Shown here: positions 8,096 through 15,542 of the stretch, piece by piece
Position numbering within the stretch: position 1 is the stretch's first letter
Layout of the letters: each line of letters begins with the position of its first letter
Assembly (NCBI GenBank): GCA_001766825.1
Contig: LYOR01000006.1
Location: forward strand, 33,564-97,563
Length of the DNA: 64,000 nucleotides
Reading direction: 5' to 3'
From: Candidatus Syntropharchaeum butanivorans
Lineage (GTDB): Archaea; Halobacteriota; Syntropharchaeia; Syntropharchaeales; Syntropharchaeaceae
Made by a program: the position numbers and the translations under genes
The notes under the pieces: model-generated
Told to the model about the DNA's origin: nothing
Seen by the model: only the letters and a program-made list of their open reading frames with translations
Database searches by the model: none

Positions 8096-9255
8096 CAGTG
8101 CTCACCCCTTTCAAGCTCAACCATCTCCATCATATCCTCTGCAGAAACATCCTGACCACCCACCCCTGCAATCACATTAACGATCTCCTTCACTATACCG
8201 GCATCATAGAGGCGTGTCTTAACCTCCTGAGATAGAATCCCACCAGACCCGGGAGAGTAGTCCCGATCGATTATGACAAGCTTTTCGGCGGGAGATCTCG
8301 ATATCGCATCGATAATCTCATCATCCGGGAAGGGTCTGATCTGCCTGAGACGGAGAAGTCCTGCTTTGATACCTCTGAACCGCATCATATCCACCGCATC
8401 CTCTGCCTCTTTTGCAAGTGTCCCCATCCCGAGAAGGAGTACCTCTGCATCATCACTTCTGTACTCCATAACAGGATGGTACTCACGCCCGAACAATCTC
8501 AGAAAATCACGCTCAGCCTCCTTTATCACATCCTTCGCCCTTTCCATTCCGAGCTTACGATCATGCTGGACCCTGTAGTTGTCAGATGGTGAGATGAGGG
8601 TCCCGAGTGTGTGGGGGGAGTCCAGGTTGAGTGCATGAGGTACATTAATTTCATCGAGAAACTCCTCCTGGTAGAGGGTTTCATCAACAAGCCTGAGTGG
8701 TTGGTTTATATGTGTGAGGAGGAAACCGTCGAGGTTCACCATCACAGGTAGCATCACACCCTCATTCTCTGCAACCCTGAAAGCGATGAGTATCGTATCA
8801 TACACCTCCTGTACCGTGGATGTGTAGAACTGGATCCATCCTGCATCTCTTTGAGATAGGGAGTCGATGTGATCAGCCCAGATGTTCCAGCCGGATGCAA
8901 GTGCCCTGTTTGCGTTTGCCATAACGATAGGAAGTCTCGCAATTGCGGCCCAGTATAACATCTCCGCCATGTACAGGAGCCCGTGGCTCGATGTTGCTGT
9001 GAACGTCCTTGCTCCACATGAAGCAGCTCCAATACACGCAGAAAGTGCAGAATGCTCACTCTCAACCGCGATGAACTGGCAGTCATGCCTCCCCTCCCCG
9101 ATAAAAAGCGAAAGCTTCTCAACGATCTCTGTCTGTGGGGTGATCGGATACGCTGCAACGACAGATGGTTTTGCGATAATCACCGCCCTTGCAGCAGCCT
9201 CACATCCGGTGACATACACGCTTGTCTCTTCCTCTTCCACACACTCTGCCATCAT
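8083..9255 (-). CDS. porA: 2-oxoacid (pyruvate):ferredoxin oxidoreductase alpha subunit
   Basis: Alpha subunit of 390 residues. The N-terminal pyrimidine-binding region reads 'VTGCEAAARAVIIAKPSVVAAYPITPQTEIVE', with the YPITP motif diagnostic of this family, followed by 'ESEHSALSACIGAASCGART' and 'ATSSHGLLYMAEML'. A C-terminal transketolase-C type domain ('VLLLGMGTLAKEAEDAV', 'LRLRQIRPFPDDEI') is present. It forms the thiamine diphosphate site with PorB. It is translationally coupled to porB (ATGA, 9252-9255). Confidence 0.93.
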   Translation of the reverse strand: MMAECVEEEETSVYVTGCEAAARAVIIAKPSVVAAYPITPQTEIVEKLSLFIGEGRHDCQFIAVESEHSALSACIGAASCGARTFTATSSHGLLYMAEMLYWAAIARLPIVMANANRALASGWNIWADHIDSLSQRDAGWIQFYTSTVQEVYDTILIAFRVAENEGVMLPVMVNLDGFLLTHINQPLRLVDETLYQEEFLDEINVPHALNLDSPHTLGTLISPSDNYRVQHDRKLGMERAKDVIKEAERDFLRLFGREYHPVMEYRSDDAEVLLLGMGTLAKEAEDAVDMMRFRGIKAGLLRLRQIRPFPDDEIIDAISRSPAEKLVIIDRDYSPGSGGILSQEVKTRLYDAGIVKEIVNVIAGVGGQDVSAEDMMEMVELERGEHWWGI

Positions 9256-10160
9256 ATCCCGCAGACCTCCCTGTAATATGCGATGTTCGCGTTGACCTTC
9301 TCCTGTGCAAGTTTCATATCCTCCTCACTCATCCTCGAGAACCTTCCCTGAACGCTAAGATAATCCCTTAAAGGTATTGGGTTCTTCATCGCATCGATAC
9401 TCGGTTTACTCATGAAAAGCTCCCGATTTTCCATCTCATAGAGGAAGAATGAACAGCTTCTGACAGCGAGTCTCCCGACTTCCACCCCTTTATCGGCTGA
9501 AATCCTCCACCCTGGTGGGCAGGGGGTTAATACATGGAGAAACTTCGGTCCCTCGATCGAAAGAGCTCGCTTAACTTTTCTCTCAAGATCCATCGGGTAA
9601 GAGGGGCAGGCCGTTGCCATATAAGGGATATTGTGGGCCCCTACTATCGCAGCGATATCCTTCTTATCCTCTTTCTTTCCGAAAGGGGTTGTTGTCGTTG
9701 ATGCTCCAAAAGGTGTCGAGCCTGATCGTTGCATTCCTGTATTCCCGTATGCTTCGTTGTCATAACAGACATAAAGAAAGTCGGTATTACGCTCAATCGC
9801 CCCTGAAAGTGCCTGTATTCCTATGTCCACCGTCCCTCCATCGCCTGCAATCGCGATCACATTTATTCCCCGGTCTGTGACAGCAGCCCTCACCCCACTT
9901 GCCATCGCGGCTGTGCACGCGAAGGCTGTATCAAGCGTGGGAAGCGCCATGCAGGTGTTCGGATAGACCCCTTCACAGACCACAGCGCAGCATGCACCCA
10001 CGAGCACGAATGTATCAGGCCCTGCAGCCTTGAAGATATGCCGGAGTGCGATCATTGCCGTACATCCCGGGCAGGAGGAGTTCCCTTTGAGGATATACTC
10101 CTCTCTCGCTATGGTATTTGTCCAGAACCCATGACGATCCTTGAATTTATCAGCAGACAT
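9252..10160 (-). CDS. porB: 2-oxoacid (pyruvate):ferredoxin oxidoreductase beta subunit
   Basis: Thiamine-binding subunit and first gene of the operon. It carries the cysteine pair 'SSCPGCTAMIALRHIF', the ThDP motif 'GDGGTVDIGIQALSGAIERN' ending in 'CYDNEAYGNTGMQRSG', and two further cysteine positions ('GACCAVVCEG'), so a 4Fe-4S cluster can be held as in other PorB proteins. I chose the ATG at 10160 (302 residues): the upstream in-frame Met at 10208 would add a hydrophobic 16-residue leader not seen in the family. The main candidate promoter is at 10319-10330, or a closer AT-rich box near 10180-10190 could give a leaderless message. Confidence 0.92.
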   Translation of the reverse strand: MSADKFKDRHGFWTNTIAREEYILKGNSSCPGCTAMIALRHIFKAAGPDTFVLVGACCAVVCEGVYPNTCMALPTLDTAFACTAAMASGVRAAVTDRGINVIAIAGDGGTVDIGIQALSGAIERNTDFLYVCYDNEAYGNTGMQRSGSTPFGASTTTTPFGKKEDKKDIAAIVGAHNIPYMATACPSYPMDLERKVKRALSIEGPKFLHVLTPCPPGWRISADKGVEVGRLAVRSCSFFLYEMENRELFMSKPSIDAMKNPIPLRDYLSVQGRFSRMSEEDMKLAQEKVNANIAYYREVCGI

Positions 10161-10291
10161 GACGAACACCAGAACCATTGTAAAAATATCAAAAAAGGAT
10201 CTGGTCAAGGTTCATAACGCTAAGATTAACAGAAGCAAACGCAGGACTTCTCCTCTTGGAGCCTTTGCTCTCACGCGCTGTCTTTTCATCC

Positions 10292-10340
10292 CTGACCACT
10301 CCAATCTTCAAATGAAAGGGTATATAAAAGTTGTGGTCAG
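10292..10340. promoter_or_regulatory. TATA box inside an 8-bp inverted repeat (por/torD-like intergenic region)
   Basis: A TATA element (GTATATAAAAG, 10320-10330; read on the minus strand as CTTTTATATAC) lies in the middle of a perfect inverted repeat, CTGACCAC at 10292-10299 and GTGGTCAG at 10333-10340. A dimeric regulator bound here would cover the TATA box. On the minus strand transcription would begin near 10295 and lead to porB. A second TATA-like CTTTTATAC at 10367-10375 faces the torD-like gene. Confidence 0.5.
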
Positions 10341-10418
10341 TATCGGGTATCATCTCTTTCGGAAGACTTTTATACGGAGAGCCACAGCCCAAGTATTTAG
10401 ATGGATGGATGAAGAAGT

Positions 10419-11066
10419 ATGCTGGCAGTTCTTGAGATCAGAAGAAGGATGTACTGGGCTCTCACGCTCTTCTTTGGAGGAGAGCCACCCCGGGAGCTTG
10501 CAGAGGCATTTGTGAGTGGGAGACTCGCGTTTCCTCAGGTTGACCCTGACCATTACCCGGATCTTGCAAGGGGTTTTCTCGAGCTCAGGAGATTTATATC
10601 TGGTAAAGCTGATGCAGCAATGCTCCATAAGGAGCTTATTGCAGATTATGAAAAAGTACTTGCTCCTGATACCGGTTGTGCACCTCCAAGGTGTGAATCA
10701 GACTGGATCGCTGATGAGATGCCTGATTCAGAGCTTCTCAAGCTCGAGTCGATCTACAGGGTTGCAGGATATGAGCCCAGGGGAGAGAAGGTCACGATGT
10801 TCCGGGATGATATTGCAGTCGAGCTTGACTTCATGCATCATCTCTGTATGCGATCGATCGAGGATCGGGAGAATCTGCAGAAGTATGTAGAGGAGGAGAT
10901 CCTGTTTCTCAGAGAACATCTCTTACGATGGGTACCGGACTTCTGTGATGAGCTTATCAGGCGGTGCAGCTCAAGGTTCTATCAGGCGGTTGCAAGGATC
11001 ACGAAAGGCTTCCTTCTCATGGATATAGAGATTGCAGAGAAGATCCTCTCTGGGGAGATCATATAG
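10419..11066 (+). CDS. TorD/NarJ-family maturation chaperone
   Basis: All-alpha cytoplasmic protein of 215 residues. Family features seen: 'LTLFFGGEPPRELAEAF' early, the central 'LESIYRVAGYEP' and 'VELDFMHHLC', and C-terminal 'FLREHLLRWVPDFCDELIRRCSSRFYQAVARI'. The motif E-(x)2-FMxHLC with a following 'HLLRWVPxF' is typical of TorD-like chaperones, which insert the molybdo- or tungsto-pterin cofactor into partner oxidoreductases and proofread Tat export. Upstream codons in frame meet a TGA just before the ATG, so this start is secure. No molybdoenzyme lies beside it, so its client is elsewhere; moaA at the left edge is consistent with pterin cofactor use. It is convergent with cheD. Confidence 0.85.
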   Translation: MLAVLEIRRRMYWALTLFFGGEPPRELAEAFVSGRLAFPQVDPDHYPDLARGFLELRRFISGKADAAMLHKELIADYEKVLAPDTGCAPPRCESDWIADEMPDSELLKLESIYRVAGYEPRGEKVTMFRDDIAVELDFMHHLCMRSIEDRENLQKYVEEEILFLREHLLRWVPDFCDELIRRCSSRFYQAVARITKGFLLMDIEIAEKILSGEII

Positions 11067-11068
11067 GT

Positions 11069-11557
11069 TCATATCTCATAGCTCCCCATCCCCGCGGTCT
11101 TGACAATGACTCTCCCGGTATCTGTGTGTAACTCAACCGTCCTTCCATAGTTTTTCCCGGTGTCCTCTCCTACAAGCTTCAGCTCCAGCGCATTGAGGAC
11201 CTCCTTCACTGCTTTTACATTACGCTCGCCGATATTTATCGTGCCGTTATCTGAGAGCGTGCGAAACATCCTTGCACCGCCTGCTATCTTCACCTCAAAA
11301 CGCCGTCTAACTCCCCCCTTCTCTTCCATCTGGTCTACAAGCATCGGGATCGCTGTATCTGCGTACTTCGTCGGTTTTAGAGGGGGCGATCCCGCGAGAC
11401 TGCTCTCAGGGAGCATTATATGGGAAAGCCCACCGATCTTTGCGACAGGATCATAACAGCATACCCCGACGCATGAGCCAAGACCCACGGTGATAAGGAT
11501 GTCTCCGCTCTCCCCAACTTTCAGATCCGCTATACCCACTTTTATGATCTCTCCCAT
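11069..11557 (-). CDS. cheD: chemoreceptor glutamine deamidase CheD
   Basis: CheD deamidates receptor glutamines and in archaea modulates CheA through CheC. The 162-residue protein shows the active-site signature: 'ILITVGLGSCVGVCCYD' with the nucleophilic cysteine, then 'GGLSHIMLPES' with the histidine and the threonine region 'KYADTAIPMLVDQM'. 'KIAGGARMF' and 'NIGERNVKAV' are also conserved. It is the last gene of the chemosensory operon, 7 bp after cheA. CheC, its usual partner, is not in the window. Confidence 0.95.
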   Translation of the reverse strand: MGEIIKVGIADLKVGESGDILITVGLGSCVGVCCYDPVAKIGGLSHIMLPESSLAGSPPLKPTKYADTAIPMLVDQMEEKGGVRRRFEVKIAGGARMFRTLSDNGTINIGERNVKAVKEVLNALELKLVGEDTGKNYGRTVELHTDTGRVIVKTAGMGSYEI

Positions 11558-11564
11558 GCATATC

Positions 11565-13517
11565 TCAGATGAGTGAACCTATATCGAGTATCAGTATGAC
11601 CCTTCCATCACCGAGGATCGTTGCACCCGCGAACCCTTTGACGCTCTTCAGGAGATCTCCCATCGTCTTGATCACAACCTCCTGCTGCCCTATTATACCA
11701 TCGACGACAAGCCCTATCTGCTTCGAGCTGCGTTCAACCACGACAACGGTGAGCTCCCCACTCTCAGGATGAGGAAGATTCATCAGATCGTGCATCCTGA
11801 TCAACGGGAGTACATTCCCCCTCAGGGTTGTAACCTCCCCTTTACCGATGAGATGCACCTCTTTCCGTGGTACGACCATCACCTCGACGACCGAGTTTAT
11901 CGGTATCGCGAATATCTGGTCAGCCACCTCCACAAGCATCGCCTGGACGATCGCCATTGTGAGCGGGAGCTTCATCGCGATCTTCGTCCCTTCACCGACC
12001 CGTGACTCGAGTGCAATAGAGCCACCGAGCGACTCGATCTTTGTCTTCACAACGTCCATCCCGACACCCCTGCCAGAGATATCTGAGACGTTCTCTGCTG
12101 TTGAAAACCCTGGCATGAATATCAGCGCCTGTGCCTCCTCATCCGTGAGCTTATCTGCCTCCTCTCTTGTTATAAGACCTTTCCTAACAGCGGATTCGCG
12201 TATCTTTGCTGGATCTATCCCGGCCCCATCATCGATCACCTCTATCAGGACCTGGCTCTTTTCACGGGATGCAACAAGCCTCACGGTCCCTTCCGGGTTC
12301 TTTCCAGCGGAGGTTCTCACATCAGGGGCTTCAATTCCGTGATCAACAGCGTTTCTGAGAAGATGCACGAGTGGCTCCCCGATCTCATCAAGCACGGTGC
12401 GGTCAAGCTCAATATCTCCCCCCTCCATCTCAAACCTGATCTTCTTCCCCTTCTTTCTGGCGAGATCCCTCACCATCCTCGGGAACCTGTTGAATACCTG
12501 CCGGACCGGTACCATCCGCATCTGCATGACCTCATCTCTGAGCTCTGTCACGAGTCGATCGATCGTTGTTATCGTCTCATCGAGCTCTTTGAGCTCATAG
12601 GCTCCCTCAAGATCCTTGAGCCTGATCTTGCTTATGACAAGCTCACCCACAAGATTCACAAGTGTATCAAGCTTCTCGATATTCACACGCACCGACTGGA
12701 CATTTTCAACGACCGGTTTCTTTGGAGGCTTGTTTACAGGTTTTGGTTGATCCTGAGATGGCACCACGGGTTCTTTTTCAAATTCTTCAACAACCACATC
12801 CGCGATCTCATTCATCCCTGAGATCTCAGATGCAAGCTGGGAGTAATCGACCTGACCATCTCTAAGCCCAAGTAAAACGGTGAAACCCCTCTCAAACGCA
12901 CCGTTTTCAATCGCATCCATAGGTGGAATGGTCTCAACGACCTCTCCCCTCTCCTTGAGCTTCTTTAAAACCATGAACGCCCGCACACCCTTCAGAGCGC
13001 ACCCCTCATCCAGGGTGACCGAGATCTTAACGAGCTTAGGATCCTCATTTACCGCTGCATTAACCGTTCTTTGCCCTTTTTCTGTGATGCCATCCCCTTC
13101 TGGCATTTCCTCCTTTGCCGTACTACCCTCTTCCTCTGTCAGGCGAATCAACCGCTCGATCAAACCATTAACATCGATTTCACTCTCCCTCCCAGCATCG
13201 ATATCATCCACGAGCGTCTCAAGGGCATCGAACGACTCAAAGATGAGATCGAGAAGATCAGGAGTGACCTTTAATCGATGATTCCTGATCTCATCAAGGA
13301 CATTCTCCATCTTGTGTGTGAGCTCTGAGACCTTTGTGAATCCCAGCGTGGCAGAGGATCCTTTCAATGTGTGCGCAGCGCGAAAGATCCTGTTTAAAAG
13401 CTCTATGTTTCCTGGCTCATGCTCTAAATTAAGAAGCGCCTCGTTCATCACCTGTAGATGCTCCCTTGCCTCACCTATGAACTCATCCTTGTACTGAGAG
13501 ATGTCAAGATCTGTCAT
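11565..13517 (-). CDS. cheA: chemotaxis histidine kinase CheA
   Basis: Central kinase of the chemosensory array. Domain order seen: P1 phosphotransfer domain with His49 in 'FRAAHTLKGSSATLG'; a P2-like linker domain to about residue 240; a dimerisation helix pair ('VRVNIEKLDTLVNLVGELVI'); the ATPase domain with N box 'LLRNAVDHGIE', 'IDDGAGID', 'GFSTAENVSDISGRGVGMDVV'; and the CheW-like P5 domain at the end. The ATG at 13517 gives 650 residues and sits 2 bp after the cheB stop; a GTG four codons further upstream would overlap cheB. All catalytic motifs are intact. Confidence 0.96.
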   Translation of the reverse strand: MTDLDISQYKDEFIGEAREHLQVMNEALLNLEHEPGNIELLNRIFRAAHTLKGSSATLGFTKVSELTHKMENVLDEIRNHRLKVTPDLLDLIFESFDALETLVDDIDAGRESEIDVNGLIERLIRLTEEEGSTAKEEMPEGDGITEKGQRTVNAAVNEDPKLVKISVTLDEGCALKGVRAFMVLKKLKERGEVVETIPPMDAIENGAFERGFTVLLGLRDGQVDYSQLASEISGMNEIADVVVEEFEKEPVVPSQDQPKPVNKPPKKPVVENVQSVRVNIEKLDTLVNLVGELVISKIRLKDLEGAYELKELDETITTIDRLVTELRDEVMQMRMVPVRQVFNRFPRMVRDLARKKGKKIRFEMEGGDIELDRTVLDEIGEPLVHLLRNAVDHGIEAPDVRTSAGKNPEGTVRLVASREKSQVLIEVIDDGAGIDPAKIRESAVRKGLITREEADKLTDEEAQALIFMPGFSTAENVSDISGRGVGMDVVKTKIESLGGSIALESRVGEGTKIAMKLPLTMAIVQAMLVEVADQIFAIPINSVVEVMVVPRKEVHLIGKGEVTTLRGNVLPLIRMHDLMNLPHPESGELTVVVVERSSKQIGLVVDGIIGQQEVVIKTMGDLLKSVKGFAGATILGDGRVILILDIGSLI

Positions 13518-13519
13518 TC

Positions 13520-14521
13520 TCAACACCACTCCATGATCTTTGATGGAATATCTGGTAATGGTACAACCTCATCTACACACCCGGTTGCAACAGCCTCCTT
13601 TGGCATCCCATAGACGACACAGGTGTCCTCACTCTGTGCTATCGCTTTACCGCCTCTCTTCTTTATCTCAACAATCCCTCTGGCCCCATCTCTTCCCATA
13701 CCGGTAAGAACAACCCCGATAACAGCCCTTCGATAAACCACAGCGGCACTCATCATCATGGGATCGGCCGCGGGTCTGACACTGTTTATCTTCTCAGTAT
13801 GTTCAAGATGAACCCTGCGATCACCACCCACCGTCATATGATAATCCCCCGGCGCAAGAAGTGCGAGACCTTTCATTATTCTATCCCCTTCCTCAGCCTC
13901 CTTCACTTTTATCGCCGATATACGATCCAGGTGCTCTGCAAAGGCTTCTGTGAACCCGGGTGGCATGTGCTGTGTGATGAGGATCGGTGGGGAGTTCTTC
14001 GGAAACTGTGGCACAATCTCCTTCAGCGCCTCGGTCCCACCGGTTGAGGATCCAATCGTGATGATCCTGAACCCGGATGGCGCAGACTGTAGAGGCTTTC
14101 TCACACCGCTCCTCCTCTTCACGCGCCGTGAGAGATGTGCAGCTCTCACCTTTCTGATGACCTCATCCGCAAGATCCTTCATATCAAGTGATATCGATCC
14201 AGAAGGTTTTGCCACGAAGTCAACCGCACCAAGCTCAAGGGCCCTGAATGTTGCTTCTGCCCCCTCCTGGGTGAGGGCTGAGATCATCACGGTAGGGGTG
14301 GGGCAATCCTTCATGATGAATTCAAGCGCCTCAAGCCCATCCATCTCAGGCATCTCGATATCAAGCGTGATGACATCTGGCTTTAGCCTTGCAACCTTCT
14401 CGATTGCTTCAACACCATCCTTTGCAGTACCAGCAACCTCGATGTCAGGGGCTGAGCTCAGAATATCAGATATCACCTTCCGCATGAGGGCCGAGTCATC
14501 GACGACAAGTACTCTTATCAT
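13520..14521 (-). CDS. cheB: protein-glutamate methylesterase CheB (receiver plus esterase)
   Basis: Two-domain CheB of 333 residues that removes receptor methyl groups once phosphorylated by CheA. The receiver has Asp8, Asp9 and phospho-acceptor Asp54 ('VITLDIEMPEMDG') with a C-terminal KPSG lysine. The esterase has Ser in 'TIGSSTGGTEAL', His in 'ITQHMPPGFT' and Asp in 'GMGRDGARGI'. It lies 10 bp after the second, receiver-less esterase gene, so this operon encodes two methylesterases but no CheR. Confidence 0.96.
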   Translation of the reverse strand: MIRVLVVDDSALMRKVISDILSSAPDIEVAGTAKDGVEAIEKVARLKPDVITLDIEMPEMDGLEALEFIMKDCPTPTVMISALTQEGAEATFRALELGAVDFVAKPSGSISLDMKDLADEVIRKVRAAHLSRRVKRRSGVRKPLQSAPSGFRIITIGSSTGGTEALKEIVPQFPKNSPPILITQHMPPGFTEAFAEHLDRISAIKVKEAEEGDRIMKGLALLAPGDYHMTVGGDRRVHLEHTEKINSVRPAADPMMMSAAVVYRRAVIGVVLTGMGRDGARGIVEIKKRGGKAIAQSEDTCVVYGMPKEAVATGCVDEVVPLPDIPSKIMEWC

Positions 14522-14531
14522 TCCTCATCAC

Positions 14532-15113
14532 TTACGTGTATCTCTGCCCTCCCAGCGCGTCCATGATCGCGGACGCGATCCTGTATGAGGGCATCACATG
14601 GTCAACTTTCCCGGTCTCTATCGCGGCCTTTGGCATCCCGAAAACAGCTGATGTGACCTTATCCTGTGCAATCGTAACCCCTCCCCGCTCTTTTATTGCA
14701 GCAATACCACGTGCACCGTCATGCCCCATCCCGGTCAGGATTGCACCGACCACACGGGGTCCAAACTCCCTTGCTATCGACTCCATCATCACATCAACAG
14801 ATGGCCTGCAGAAGTTCACCTTGTCACCATCAACGAGCCTGATCCTGCCGTTCTCAACGACGACATGTCTTTCTCCACCTGGCGCAAGATACACGGTGTT
14901 CTCCTCAAGTATGTCTCCATCCTCTGCAAGCTTAACCGGGAGTTTTGATATCTCATTCAGCGTTGTAACGATTGATTTTGCGATAAAGCTCGGCATGTGC
15001 TGGACGATGATAACCGCTGCACCGATATTATCTGGAAGCTGGCTCAGGATCTCTTTGAGAGCGACCAGCCCTCCGGTCGATGCACCGATCGCGATGACCC
15101 TCTCTGCCTGCAT
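14532..15113 (-). CDS. stand-alone CheB-type methylesterase domain
   Basis: A 193-residue protein made only of the CheB catalytic domain, without a receiver. The triad is complete: Ser in 'AIGASTGGLVAL', His in 'IVQHMPSFIA' and Asp in 'GMGHDGARGI', with the 'VYLAPGGERHVVV' strand. With no receiver it would be active constitutively or be controlled by the separate receiver protein encoded 12 bp upstream. It is clearly similar to the C-terminal half of the adjacent cheB and probably arose by duplication. Confidence 0.92.
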   Translation of the reverse strand: MQAERVIAIGASTGGLVALKEILSQLPDNIGAAVIIVQHMPSFIAKSIVTTLNEISKLPVKLAEDGDILEENTVYLAPGGERHVVVENGRIRLVDGDKVNFCRPSVDVMMESIAREFGPRVVGAILTGMGHDGARGIAAIKERGGVTIAQDKVTSAVFGMPKAAIETGKVDHVMPSYRIASAIMDALGGQRYT

Positions 15114-15125
15114 ACCTCTCCCTTC

Positions 15126-15542
15126 CTACTTTGCTGCATCCACGATCTCAAGGAAGTCCTTGACCCTGTTTACAAGCTCTTCTGGATCAAACGGTTTTGT
15201 TATATAGTCAAAGACATACTCATCAAGCCCGATCGCTTTATCTCCTGGATCACCCTTCGCTGTGAGCATCGTTATCAGGAGCCTGTTTGTCCAGCCACGA
15301 TCCCTCAAAGCCCTGACGACATCCCAGCCATCCATCCTTGGCATCATTATATCGAGGATCAGAAGATCGATATCATCCCCCTCACGCTCCAGTATCTCAA
15401 GCGCCTCTTCACCACCTGATGCCACCGTCACATCGATGCCCTCCATTTTAAAGAGTATCTCAAGCACCTCTCTGATCCGTGGATCATCATCCACAGCCAT
15501 TACCCTTGCCAATTTATTCATCCCCCCTTTGTTCCATCCCAT
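15126..15542 (-). CDS. single-domain response regulator (CheY-like)
   Basis: Receiver domain only. Counting from the internal Met at 15521, it has the acidic pair Asp11/Asp12 ('AVDDDPRIREVL'), phospho-acceptor Asp57 ('LLILDIMMPRMDGWDV'), the Thr of 'LITMLTAKG' and Lys of 'YITKPFDPEEL'. Two starts are possible: the Met at 15542 overlaps the kinase gene by 25 bp with no clear ribosome site, while ATG 15521 sits directly after a GGGGGG run. 'GLDEYVFDYITKP' is closer to PAS-kinase-associated receivers than to CheY, so it probably receives phosphate from the large kinase upstream and may also serve CheA. Confidence 0.9.
   Translation of the reverse strand: MGWNKGGMNKLARVMAVDDDPRIREVLEILFKMEGIDVTVASGGEEALEILEREGDDIDLLILDIMMPRMDGWDVVRALRDRGWTNRLLITMLTAKGDPGDKAIGLDEYVFDYITKPFDPEELVNRVKDFLEIVDAAK

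Noticed and set aside
11848..13281. Open frames antisense to cheA
   Set aside because: They mirror the codon use of the kinase gene; CheA motifs are unambiguous on the other strand.
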